NCBI GenBank assembly: GCA_019247715.1
Contig: JAFBAO010000047.1
Location: 1 to 64,000, forward strand
Length of the DNA: 64,000 nucleotides
Reading direction: 5' to 3'
DNA from: Caulobacteraceae bacterium
Lineage (GTDB): Bacteria > Pseudomonadota > Alphaproteobacteria > Caulobacterales > Caulobacteraceae
A program made the position numbers and the translations under genes. Positions within the stretch are counted from its first letter, which is position 1. Each line of letters begins with the position of its first letter. Below, piece after piece: positions 28,219 through 36,788 of this stretch. The notes under the pieces are model-generated. The model saw only the letters and a program-made list of their open reading frames with translations, searched no databases and had not been told where the DNA came from.

Positions 28219-30531
28219 ATGTCCGACGCGACGCTCGTTCCTCCGTCCGCCGACCGGGTGAGCGATGTCCTGAAGTGGATACTGCTGGCTGTCGCGGTCG
28301 TCTGCTTCGCCCTGCTCGGCTGGGCGACGGTTCTGACCTACGACCGGGCGCCGCCGACCCCGGCCGCGATCGTCGACGCCACCGGCGCGCCGCTGATGAC
28401 CGAGGACGACATCGTGGCCGGAAAGGGCGGTTTCCAGAAGGCCGACCTGATGGATTACGGCTCCATCTACGGCATGGGCTCCTACTTCGGCGAGGACTAC
28501 ACGGCCTCGACCCTGAAGGCGCTGGGCGTCGAGACGCGCAACAACGTCGCCCTGGCGACCTATGGGGCGCCCTTCGATGGCTTGAGCCCCGAGCAGCGGT
28601 TCGTCGCCACCCAGACCATGCAGGCGCAGCTCCAGCACCTCGATCTCGCCAGTCCCAGGCCGGCCGCGCCGCCGGCGCTCGCGGGCGCCATCCGCACCTT
28701 GCAGGCCCGACTGGCGACGGCGTTCCATACCGTGGACCTGCCCAAGGGCTGGACCCCGGCCCGCAGCCTGAACGCCGAGAGCGCGGCCAAGACCGCCGAC
28801 TTCGTCATCTACGCCGCCCTGACCACCGTCGCGCGGCGGCCGGACAAGTCCTGGTCGTGGACGGAGAATTGGCCCTACGAGCCGTTGGTCGGCAACACGC
28901 CCACCACCAACACCTTCCGGTGGACCTGGATCAGCTTCATGTTCACCTTCTTCGCGATCGGGGCGGTGCTGTTCGTCTACCAGGCCTGGCTGAACCACCC
29001 CGACGACGCGCCGATGGAGCGCGGCCTCGCCCGGTTCCACGCGCTGACGCCCAGCCAGAAGAAGGTCGGGAAGTACTTCCTGGTCGTCGCCCTCGTGTTC
29101 CTGGCCAGCCAGGGCGCAGGCGCGATCATGGCCCACTCCTATTACGACCGGGAGACCTTCTACGGCCTCCAGCTCAACTACATCCTTCCGTTCAACTTCC
29201 TGCGCGACTTCCACACCCAGGCGCCGATCATCTGGATCGGCCTCGGCTGGATCGGCTCGGGCCTGTTCCTGGCGCCCGCCATCGCGGGCGGCCGTGAGGC
29301 GCCCGGACAAGGCCTGCTCGTCGACCTGCTGTTCTGGGTGACCTTGGCGGTGGTCGTGGGCGCGCTGGCCGGCGACTACCTCGGCATCATGGGCAAGATC
29401 GACAAGGGCTGGTTCTGGTTCGGCAACCAGGGGCTCTCCTACATCCAGCTCGGCCGGTTCTGGCAGATCGGCTTCTTCGTCGGCCTCGCCGCCTGGAGCC
29501 TGCTGATGTTCCGGGCGCTCTGGCCGTCGCGGGATGTGGTCTGGCAGGCGACGCGGCAGTTCTGGACCGGCCACATCAGGCTCGAGCACCTGATCTGGGC
29601 CTCCACGGTCAACGTCGCCCTGCTCTACGTGTTCGGGATGATCCCGCTCACCGGGATCGAGAAGTCCTTCACCATCACCGACTTTTGGCGCTGGTGGGTG
29701 GTTCACCTGTGGGTGGAGCAGTCGTTCGAATTCTTCGCGGTGTCGATCAGCGCCTATCTCCTGATGGCGCTGGGGCTGGTCTCGCGCAAGCTCGCCGAGC
29801 GGTCGGTCTATTTCGAGCTGATCCTGATCTTCCTGGGCGGCGTGCTGGGCACCGGCCACCACATCTACTGGGTCGGCGGCCCGAGCATGTGGGTGCCGCT
29901 GGGCTCGATGTTCTCGTTCATCGAGGTTCTGCCGCTGGTGCTGCTGATCATGGAGGCCATCCAGCAGCATCGGTTGATCCGCGGCCACGCGGCCTTCGAC
30001 TACAATCTCGCCTACACCTACATCCTGGGCTCGGCCTTCTGGAACTTCACCGGCGCCGGGGTGTTCGGCGGCGGCACGCTCAACGCGCCGCTCGTCAACT
30101 ACTACGAGCACGGAACCTTCCTCAGCCTGAACCACGCTCATACGGCGCTCTTCGGCGCCTTCGGACTGCTGGCGCTGGGGCTCATCTACTTCTGCCTGCG
30201 ATACCGCGCCGGCGAGAACGCCCGGTTCAGTCAATGGCCTGGGCTGATCGCGTTCTGGCTCTACAATATCGGCCTGGGGCTCTGGATCCTGCTGAACTTC
30301 TTCCCGATCGGCTGGGCCCAGCTCGATGCGGTCTACGAGCACGGCCTCGCCTTCGCCCGCAGCGCCGAGTTCTACAAGACGACGCTCACCTGGCAGTGGA
30401 TGCGACTGCCGGGCGACGTGGTGTTCGCCGCCGGCGGGCTGCTCATGGCCTGGGATTTCCTGGTCAAGCTATGGCCGCCGCCGGCGCGGCAGGCGGCGCC
30501 GGCGGTGGGCCGGCCCAGGCCCGCGCAATGA
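28219..30531 (+). CDS. norB: Quinol-dependent nitric oxide reductase (qNOR)
   Basis: 770 residues, far longer than cNOR NorB (about 450), as expected for the fused quinol-type enzyme that reduces two NO to N2O at the inner membrane. The N-terminal segment and a periplasmic domain (about 40-215, VAGKGGFQKADLMDYGSIYG) precede 12 hydrophobic segments. Metal-site text is intact: WWVVHLWVEQSFEFFAVSIS, GVLGTGHHIYWVGGPSMWVP and FLSLNHAHTALFGAFGLLAL carry the histidines and glutamate expected for haem b, haem b3 and FeB. No norC, norD, norQ or regulator gene is adjacent, so it probably acts alone in NO detoxification. ATG 28219 precedes the first segment. Divergent from ppk. Confidence 0.95.
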   Translation: MSDATLVPPSADRVSDVLKWILLAVAVVCFALLGWATVLTYDRAPPTPAAIVDATGAPLMTEDDIVAGKGGFQKADLMDYGSIYGMGSYFGEDYTASTLKALGVETRNNVALATYGAPFDGLSPEQRFVATQTMQAQLQHLDLASPRPAAPPALAGAIRTLQARLATAFHTVDLPKGWTPARSLNAESAAKTADFVIYAALTTVARRPDKSWSWTENWPYEPLVGNTPTTNTFRWTWISFMFTFFAIGAVLFVYQAWLNHPDDAPMERGLARFHALTPSQKKVGKYFLVVALVFLASQGAGAIMAHSYYDRETFYGLQLNYILPFNFLRDFHTQAPIIWIGLGWIGSGLFLAPAIAGGREAPGQGLLVDLLFWVTLAVVVGALAGDYLGIMGKIDKGWFWFGNQGLSYIQLGRFWQIGFFVGLAAWSLLMFRALWPSRDVVWQATRQFWTGHIRLEHLIWASTVNVALLYVFGMIPLTGIEKSFTITDFWRWWVVHLWVEQSFEFFAVSISAYLLMALGLVSRKLAERSVYFELILIFLGGVLGTGHHIYWVGGPSMWVPLGSMFSFIEVLPLVLLIMEAIQQHRLIRGHAAFDYNLAYTYILGSAFWNFTGAGVFGGGTLNAPLVNYYEHGTFLSLNHAHTALFGAFGLLALGLIYFCLRYRAGENARFSQWPGLIAFWLYNIGLGLWILLNFFPIGWAQLDAVYEHGLAFARSAEFYKTTLTWQWMRLPGDVVFAAGGLLMAWDFLVKLWPPPARQAAPAVGRPRPAQ

Positions 30532-30656
30532 GCCGGACCGGCTGAGCGAGGGCCCAGACGGCGGGGCTGGGCGTCCGGGATGTTGGCGGCGTCGCCCGCC
30601 TCGTCGCCGCGAAAGCGACAGACTTGGCGGCCATCTGAGCCGCCCGCTCCCCACCG

Positions 30657-33032
30657 ATGCGTTTGCCGAAGATGGCCGATCTCCCCGCCCGCCGCCGCGT
30701 CCTGGCGATGTCCGCCTCGGCGCTCGCCCTGGCGGCCTCGGCTCCCTCCCAGCGCCTGACGGGCCCGCCGCCAGCCCCCGGGCGGGGCGGGGCGGGGGCC
30801 GGGCCGGCCGGCCGGCGGCTGGCGGTCCAGGTGGCGCCGGCGCCGGCGCAGATCGCCCCGGGGGCCCTGCCGGGCTTTGCGAGCCCGGCGGCCAGGACCT
30901 TCGCGAACCGGTACTGGACGCGGGCGCCCGCCAAGTACCTGGCGGCGGCGGACTACCGGCGGCTCGTGGCCAGGACAGCGGCCGTCAGCCGCGACCAGGA
31001 GGCCGAGGTCTGGTGCCGCAACGGCCTCACCTTGCTGCGCCTCGCCGAGGGCAAGGCGATCTTCTTCCATCACAACCTCGAGGTCGGCGCGCTCGACGTC
31101 GGGATCGTGGTCGGGTTCAAGGAGGGCGCCGGTTTCAGGGACACGCCCGGCGCGGGGGACTTCGTCGTGCTGCGGCGCGTGGCGCTGGGGCCCGGCGTCC
31201 CCGGCTACAAGGGCGCCCGCGCGCTTACCGACGGCGACGTCTTCACGTTCGGCGCGCGGGGCTTCGACATCTATGCGAGGTTCAACGGCGTCGAGTTCCT
31301 GCGGTTCAAGGACTTTCGCTGCGTGCGCGCCGGCGCCGTCGCCTTCCAGGCCAACGACGGCTACGGCTTTCGCACCCTGTCCGTCGCCTTGCTCGCCGAC
31401 GCGCCCCTGCACAGCGATCCCGCCGGCGGCGTCATCGACCTGCGCGACTTCGGCCTGAAGCCGCTCGTGGCGAGCGGCGCCATCGCGGCGGGATCGAACC
31501 GCCTCGCGCTGTCGAGCAACCCCGGCTTCGCGCCGGGAGACCAGCTCATCGTCGAGGCGGGCGGCGAGGCCGGGCGCGGATCGCGCGGCAGCCTCGGCGT
31601 CGGCGGCGCCTGGCCGGCGCTTTCCTACGCCGGACTCGCCGAGATGCGCGCCGACCTGCGCCAGGCGCCCGACACCTACGCCTGGCGGCGGGACAGCGGC
31701 GACGTCCATCAGTTCGCCGGCGGGTCGTGGGTCCGCGTCCCGGAGGCCAGGTACTACCTCGCCAAGGCGGTTCCCCGCGCGCTGGCGGCGCGTGTCGTCC
31801 GCGTCTCGGGCGACGTCTTGACGCTCGACCGTCCCGCCGCCGCGACGGCGCGGGGCGCCCGCGTCCACGCGGACAATGCGCCGATCTTCGAGCGCCTTTC
31901 CGGTCGGGGCGCGGAGCTGGCGCGCATCACGCCGCAAGGAATGACGATGCGCCTGCCGCCCGGCGCCTACGCGCTTTCGGACGGGGTCGCGATCGAGGGC
32001 GCGCGGGCCGGATGGATCCTCGAAGGCGCGCGCGGCTCGAGCCGCCTCTTCACGCCGCGCGGGGTGTTCCTGAAGACGCCGGCGCTGGTCACCGTCGCCG
32101 CCAGCCGCTGCCAGGTGCGCAACCTCGTCCTCCAGGGCAACGCCCGCGACGAGGGCTTCGGCCTCAACGTCACCGAGACGAGCGTTCCCCAAGGCCGGGC
32201 CTATCCCGGCGGGCTGCTCTTCGCCGGGGTGGAAGGCGGGGTCGCCAGCGACCTCGTCATCGAGGACGTGTTCCAGAAGGCGGTGGGCGTCGAGCATGGC
32301 AAGGAGGTGTGGGCGCGACGGTGTCTGAACCGGATGACCGACGGCCTCCAGGACTACATCCAGTGGCAGTTCCAGTGGGCCGACAGCAGCGGGGGAGGGG
32401 CCGAGGACTGCAAGGTGGAGAGCCCCACCCTGATCCCCGGCTTCGAGACCTTCAGATCCGCGGGCGTCGTCTTCCGCCGGCCGGTCTCGGTGAACGCCTC
32501 GTTTTCCTGCAACAGCTCCGGCGGATGGCTGATCGAGGCGCCCACGGTGACCATCGGCCCCGGCGTGCGGCGGGGCGCGTTCTCGCCGCAGAACCCGATC
32601 TTCAACATCAACGCCAACATCGACAAGACCGGTGATCTGCTTCGGCTGGGCGGCAAGCTCGTCGATCCGACGGTGGTCTGCGAGCGGTACGTCGACGAGT
32701 CCAACGACCAGCTGCGATGCATCGTCATCAACCGCGAATGCGTCGGCGTGACGGTCTCGGGAGGATATCCGCACGACCCGAAGCGCGGCGGCCTGATCGA
32801 CTACCGGTCCAACTGGGCGCCGCCCAGTCCCTTGCCGGGACCGCAGGCGGTCAACGCCACCGCGCCCGGCGTGGTCGTCGAGGGGCTGAGGGTGAAGGGC
32901 GCCACCGTCGACGCCCGGGCAGGCAACGAGAACATCTACTGTCCGCTCGGGAGCGTCAGCCGCTGCGTGGCCGACCGCATCCTGGCCGCCGGCGGGTCGG
33001 GCAACGTGACCAACGTGGAATACGGGCCTTAG
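30657..33032 (+). CDS. Exported right-handed beta-helix protein with twin-arginine signal
   Basis: 791 residues. The N-terminus ARRRVLAMSASALALAASA has a twin-arginine pattern followed by a hydrophobic stretch, suggesting Tat export. The middle and C-terminal parts show the short beta-strand and turn periodicity of pectate-lyase-like helices: VTVAASRCQVRNLVLQGNAR, GVEGGVASDLVIEDVFQKAV, then CKVESPTLIPGFETFRSAGV. ATG 30657 or ATG 30672 may be used. Neighbouring the exopolysaccharide locus, it could be a polysaccharide lyase or hydrolase acting on the polymer, or an adhesin; catalytic residues are not identified. Low-complexity Gly/Ala/Pro residues 36-60 follow the signal. Confidence 0.7.
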   Translation: MRLPKMADLPARRRVLAMSASALALAASAPSQRLTGPPPAPGRGGAGAGPAGRRLAVQVAPAPAQIAPGALPGFASPAARTFANRYWTRAPAKYLAAADYRRLVARTAAVSRDQEAEVWCRNGLTLLRLAEGKAIFFHHNLEVGALDVGIVVGFKEGAGFRDTPGAGDFVVLRRVALGPGVPGYKGARALTDGDVFTFGARGFDIYARFNGVEFLRFKDFRCVRAGAVAFQANDGYGFRTLSVALLADAPLHSDPAGGVIDLRDFGLKPLVASGAIAAGSNRLALSSNPGFAPGDQLIVEAGGEAGRGSRGSLGVGGAWPALSYAGLAEMRADLRQAPDTYAWRRDSGDVHQFAGGSWVRVPEARYYLAKAVPRALAARVVRVSGDVLTLDRPAAATARGARVHADNAPIFERLSGRGAELARITPQGMTMRLPPGAYALSDGVAIEGARAGWILEGARGSSRLFTPRGVFLKTPALVTVAASRCQVRNLVLQGNARDEGFGLNVTETSVPQGRAYPGGLLFAGVEGGVASDLVIEDVFQKAVGVEHGKEVWARRCLNRMTDGLQDYIQWQFQWADSSGGGAEDCKVESPTLIPGFETFRSAGVVFRRPVSVNASFSCNSSGGWLIEAPTVTIGPGVRRGAFSPQNPIFNINANIDKTGDLLRLGGKLVDPTVVCERYVDESNDQLRCIVINRECVGVTVSGGYPHDPKRGGLIDYRSNWAPPSPLPGPQAVNATAPGVVVEGLRVKGATVDARAGNENIYCPLGSVSRCVADRILAAGGSGNVTNVEYGP

Positions 33033-33603
33033 GCTCGAGAGCCCGTCGACCGATCAATTGAATTTGCGGGTGAAATTCGTCACCCCGGATCTGCGCGCCG
33101 CTTCGCCGCTTCGCCCGGGGTGACGGCCCAGATGTGGGAACGCCAGAGCCGCATCGGGGGAAGGGTTTGGTTTGCCCCCCGCGCGCGGCGAGGGCGCCTG
33201 ATTCGGCCAAGCTGTCCGAGGATGGCCGTCACTTGGCCCTGATCCCGCCCGACGGCTGTGGAACGTCGCCGACCGGCCCGCGTTTGGGGTCGATGTCGTC
33301 GGGTAGTTCACGCCAATGTTACCAGTACGAACCTCCGACAAGAAGCTTGTCCGTTTTTTCGGCGGCGGCGCTGGCGCTTACGCGCAGAAACCGGAGCAGA
33401 ACGGCGGACGTGGAGCCGCCGGCCACTGTCGCTCTGCGGATCAGAATTCCCGTGTTGCGCGAAGGACATCGTGAATGAGGGGTGGATTTTGGTCACGGCC
33501 GCGCTACACTTCCTGCGTCGCAGAACAAGCGATGCGGTCTTAAAATGGCCGCATAAAACCTTGAAAAAATTGGTTTTCCAGCGGGGGCTGGGCATGGTCG
33601 GCT
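33033..33603. other. Leader and promoter region of the exopolysaccharide locus
   Basis: No gene seen in 571 bases. A REP-type element occupies 33079-33124 (listed separately). The right-hand 250 bases are notably richer in A+T. They contain an inverted repeat AAAACC (33555-33560) / GGTTTT (33572-33577) around TTGAAAAAATT, just before the first gene of the locus. A promoter for the initiating transferase is expected here; no confident -35/-10 pair was assigned. Confidence 0.5.
33079..33124. repeat. REP-type palindrome GTCACCCCGG
   Basis: GTCACCCCGG (33079-33088) pairs perfectly with CCGGGGTGAC (33115-33124) around a 26-base GC-rich loop containing CGCTTCGCCGCTTCGCC. The same CCGGGGTGAC edge is present at 15146-15158. 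Located downstream of the beta-helix gene, where it may end transcription. Confidence 0.7.
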
Positions 33604-34863
33604 ATGTGGCATGTGCTGCAGGGCAGCGCAGATCGCGTCATGATTGTGACGCCTCTGGTGCTCCTGGTGACGTTGTTTGCGCTGGCGGTGCTGCTGGCGC
33701 TCGCCTCCCGGTTACACCTCGTAGACTATCCGTCGGGCCGTAAGGCCCACGCCGCTCCCACGCCGGTGGTCGGCGGGCTCGCCATCGTGATCGGCGCGGC
33801 CCCCTTCGCCCTGCTTCTGCTGCCGCTCACCACGCAGCTGAAGGGGTTCTTCATCGCGGCGGCGATCCTGGTCGGCAGCGGCGTCGTCGACGACATCTGC
33901 GGCATGCGCTGGCAGTTCCGGGTGGTGGCGCAGCTGGCCTCGGCGCTGGCGCTGGTGTGCCTGGGCGGCGTCCAGATCCACCATCTCGGGACGGTGTTCG
34001 GCTTTCCCGCCCACGAGCTCGGCGCCCTGGCGGTGCCGCTCAGCCTCGTGGCCACGGTGGGCATCATCAACGCCGTCAACATGATCGACGGAGTCGACGG
34101 CCTGGCGGGCTCGGTGGGGGTGGTGAGCCTCGGGATGCTGGCCGGGGCGGCGGCCTACGCCGGGAACGGCCGGTTGGCCGACGGCCTGGTGATCCTGATC
34201 GGCGCGCTTTGCGCCTTCCTGCTGCTCAATCTGCGCACCCCCTGGAATCCCCGGGCCCAGCTCTTCCTGGGCAACGCCGGCAGCGAGTTCCTCGGGCTGG
34301 TGGTGGCCTGCGCGTGCTTCCGGCTGACCCAGAACGAGCACCATCCGGTGGGCCCACAGATCGCGCCGTTCCTGATCGCCCCGCCGCTGATCGACTGCCT
34401 GACGCTGATCGTCTGCCGTCTGCGGCGCCGCCAGTCGCCGTTCGTGGGCGACCGCAGTCACATCCACCATCTGCTGCTCGACGCCGGTTTCTCGGCCACC
34501 GGGGTGGTCGCCGTCATCGCCGGCGGCACCCTGGCCATCGGGGCCGGCGCGGCCCTGGCGCTGAAGGCCCACGCGCCAGCGCCGGCCTTCACCCTGGTGT
34601 TCGTCGGCCTGCTCGTCGGTCACTTCCTCTGGACCCGTCACCGGGAGCGGGCGGTCGCCGGGCTGGCGGCGCTGAGGCGCTGGCGCCCGATCCCCGCGCC
34701 GGCGCCGTCCGTCCTGGAGGCCTCGCCCGTGGAGCTCCTCCCGGAGCGCCCCCCGCGCTGGCCCTGGACGTATCGCCCGGAGCTCGCCTGGGCGGAGGAG
34801 GGCGACGGGCCCTTCCTGGCCGACCACCCGCACCGGATCCGGGACTCTCACCTGCAGCTTTGA
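33604..34863 (+). CDS. Undecaprenyl-phosphate sugar-1-phosphate transferase (WecA/TagO type)
   Basis: 419 residues, about 10-11 hydrophobic segments. Initiates polymer synthesis by loading a sugar-1-phosphate (GlcNAc-1-P for WecA) onto undecaprenyl phosphate in the inner membrane. Hallmarks: DYPSGRKAHAAPTPVVGG, GVVDDICGMRWQFR (acidic DD), NMIDGVDGLAGSVGVV, FLGNAGSEFLGLVV and GDRSHIHHLLLDAG (histidine motif). An internal ATG at 33640 would remove 12 residues and is also possible. Placed at the head of the exopolysaccharide locus and followed after 78 bases by the NusG-like gene. Confidence 0.92.
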   Translation: MWHVLQGSADRVMIVTPLVLLVTLFALAVLLALASRLHLVDYPSGRKAHAAPTPVVGGLAIVIGAAPFALLLLPLTTQLKGFFIAAAILVGSGVVDDICGMRWQFRVVAQLASALALVCLGGVQIHHLGTVFGFPAHELGALAVPLSLVATVGIINAVNMIDGVDGLAGSVGVVSLGMLAGAAAYAGNGRLADGLVILIGALCAFLLLNLRTPWNPRAQLFLGNAGSEFLGLVVACACFRLTQNEHHPVGPQIAPFLIAPPLIDCLTLIVCRLRRRQSPFVGDRSHIHHLLLDAGFSATGVVAVIAGGTLAIGAGAALALKAHAPAPAFTLVFVGLLVGHFLWTRHRERAVAGLAALRRWRPIPAPAPSVLEASPVELLPERPPRWPWTYRPELAWAEEGDGPFLADHPHRIRDSHLQL

Positions 34864-34941
34864 GGCGGCTTCGAGGGGGACGAGCCCCTTCGCGCCGGCC
34901 TCTTTCGACGCCTCCTCCCACGCGAAACCACAGGGCGAGCG

Positions 34942-35466
34942 ATGACGGCAGAGCCACACGACCTCGGCGGCGCCAAACGGCGTTGGCGGTTGGTCCGCAC
35001 CCATCCCCAGCGCGAGATCGTCGCCGAGGGTCACCTTCAGCGGCAGGGCTTCGAAGTGTTCCTGCCCAAGACGGTGAAGACCGTCCGCCACGCGCGGCGC
35101 CTCCAGCAACGGATCGCGGCCTTCTTCCCCTGCTACCTGTTCCTGTCGCTGGATGCGACGCGCCAGCGCTGGCGCTGCATCAACGGCACCTTCGGCGTCT
35201 CGCACCTGGTCATGTGCGGCGATACGCCGGCGGCGGTTCCGGACGGGGTGGTCGAAGACCTGATCGCCTGCAGCGACCAGCTCGGCCTCTACCTGCCGCC
35301 CTCACCCGCGCCGGGGCAAAAGGTCAGAATTCTCGCCGGTCCGTTTTCCGGTCAGATCGCCATGGTGCAGCGCCTCGACGCAGCGGGCCGCGTTCGCCTT
35401 CTTCTCGACATCATGGGCGGCACAGTCTCTGCGCGAGCGGATCACCTGGCGATGGTGGCCGCTTAA
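34942..35466 (+). CDS. NusG paralog, RfaH/UpxY-like transcription antiterminator
   Basis: 174 residues. The NGN domain (about 14-110) reads RWRLVRTHPQREIVAEGHLQ, then GFEVFLPKTVKTVRHARR and FFPCYLFLSLDATRQRW. A KOW domain follows (about 124-160, PGQKVRILAGPFSGQIAMVQ). It is clearly a specialised paralog, not housekeeping NusG: the secE/rplK context is absent and the gene lies inside a polysaccharide locus, as for RfaH, LoaP and UpxY proteins. It would bind RNA polymerase and suppress pausing or termination through the long operon downstream. A hairpin plus ops-like GCGGTAGC element occurs 150 bases after its stop, before galE. Confidence 0.88.
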   Translation: MTAEPHDLGGAKRRWRLVRTHPQREIVAEGHLQRQGFEVFLPKTVKTVRHARRLQQRIAAFFPCYLFLSLDATRQRWRCINGTFGVSHLVMCGDTPAAVPDGVVEDLIACSDQLGLYLPPSPAPGQKVRILAGPFSGQIAMVQRLDAAGRVRLLLDIMGGTVSARADHLAMVAA

Positions 35467-35543
35467 CGCCCCGGAGCGCCGAGGGACGCTGCCGAGGGAA
35501 CAAGGGGTGCATCAGTCCGTTCGAGGACGGTGAAGCTTTGAAG

Positions 35544-35570
35544 CTGGCTGGCCGCCTTGCGGCCGGCCAG
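35544..35570 (+). terminator. Strong hairpin in the galE leader
   Basis: CTGGCTGGCCGC (35544-35555) pairs with GCGGCCGGCCAG (35559-35570), 12 bp with one G-T type mismatch and a CTT loop. No run of T follows, so it is not a classical intrinsic terminator; it may act as a pause or attenuation structure in the leader RNA ahead of the ops-like site. Confidence 0.5.
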
Positions 35571-35585
35571 ACGCGAATCGCGCCG

Positions 35586-35626
35586 AGTGCGGGAGACCCT
35601 CCGAGTCACCCGCACTGCGGTAGCAT
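35586..35626 (+). promoter_or_regulatory. Ops/JUMPstart-like element: hairpin plus GCGGTAGC
   Basis: A perfect 8-bp stem AGTGCGGG (35586-35593) / CCCGCACT (35609-35616) is immediately followed by GCGGTAGCAT (35617-35626). The ops site of enterobacterial RfaH operons is GGCGGTAGCGTG-like, so the eight-base core GCGGTAGC is identical. It lies on the coding strand in the 266-base leader between the NusG-like gene and galE, exactly where an antiterminator of this family would be recruited. Identity by motif and position only. Confidence 0.55.
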
Positions 35627-35732
35627 GGGCGGCTCCCCCCGGCCGCCGGCGCTTCTCCCTCGCGACGTCCCGCCCGACCCTGGTCGTGAGCGGACGCCAA
35701 AGACCGCTGAAGCCTAGACCTCAGAGGAAATC

Positions 35733-36788
35733 GTGACGCGGATTCTGGTCACCGGCGGCGCCGGTTACATCGGCTCGCACGCCTGCAAGGCCCTGGCGGC
35801 GGCGGGCCACACCCCGATCGCCTACGACAATCTCGTCCACGGTCACGCCTGGGCGGTGAAGTGGGGGCCGCTCGAGGTGGGCGACATCGGCGACGCGCGC
35901 CGCCTCGCCCAGGCGTTCGCCGTCCACCGCCCGGAAGCGGTGATGCACTTCGCCGCCTACGCCTACGTGGGCGAGTCGGTCGCCGACCCGGCCCGGTACT
36001 ACCGCAACAACGTGGGGGGCGCCCTGACGCTGCTCGAGGTGATGCGCGCCAGCGAGGTGGACGCGATCGTGTTCTCCAGCACCTGCGCCACCTACGGAAT
36101 CCCGCGCGTCCTGCCGATCGCCGAGGACGCCCCGCAGGCGCCCATCAGCCCCTACGGCGCCTCCAAGCTGATGGTGGAGCGCATGCTCGCCGATTACGCG
36201 GCGGCCTACGGGCTGAAGTCGGTGGCGCTGCGCTACTTCAACGCCGCCGGCGCCGATCCGGACGGCGAGATCGGCGAGAGCCACGATCCGGAGACCCACC
36301 TCATCCCGCTGGTGCTGGACGCGGCCGCCACGGGCGCGCCGGTCACCGTGCTGGGCGACGACTACGACACCGCCGACGGCACCTGCGTGCGCGACTATGT
36401 GCACGTGGGCGACATCGCCGAGGCCCACGTGCTGGCCCTGGAGGGCCTGCGGACAGGCCAGCTGCGCAGGGCCTACAACTTGGGCGCCGGCGTCGGCTTC
36501 TCGGTGGCCGAGATCATCGAGGCCGCCCGTCGCATCACCGGGCGCCCCGTGCGCGCGGTGGTCGGGCCACGCCGGCCGGGGGATCCGGCGGCCATGCTGG
36601 CCGACCCCCGGCTGGCCGCCGCCGAGCTGGGCTGGAAGGCGCGCCACGACTTGGAGGCGATCATCCGCACCGCTTGGGAGTGGCGGATGCGGGGCGTCGA
36701 GAGCCCCGTCGCCAGTCGAACGGCGCCGCGGCCCGGCGAGCCCGGCCACGTCGCCGCCGCAACCCCCGTAGTCGCGAGCTTTTCGTGA
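35733..36788 (+). CDS. galE: UDP-glucose 4-epimerase
   Basis: 351 residues, extended short-chain dehydrogenase fold. NAD-binding VTGGAGYIGSHACKALAAAG at the start, the catalytic Tyr-Lys pair in ISPYGASKLMVERML, the Ser-Thr site VFSSTCATYGIP, and the GalE-type ALRYFNAAGADPDGEIGESH and CVRDYVHVGDIAEAHV. Converts UDP-glucose and UDP-galactose (or the N-acetyl forms). GTG 35733 has AGAGGA a few bases upstream. The stop overlaps the next gene's GTG. First gene after the ops-like leader. Confidence 0.94.
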   Translation: MTRILVTGGAGYIGSHACKALAAAGHTPIAYDNLVHGHAWAVKWGPLEVGDIGDARRLAQAFAVHRPEAVMHFAAYAYVGESVADPARYYRNNVGGALTLLEVMRASEVDAIVFSSTCATYGIPRVLPIAEDAPQAPISPYGASKLMVERMLADYAAAYGLKSVALRYFNAAGADPDGEIGESHDPETHLIPLVLDAAATGAPVTVLGDDYDTADGTCVRDYVHVGDIAEAHVLALEGLRTGQLRRAYNLGAGVGFSVAEIIEAARRITGRPVRAVVGPRRPGDPAAMLADPRLAAAELGWKARHDLEAIIRTAWEWRMRGVESPVASRTAPRPGEPGHVAAATPVVASFS

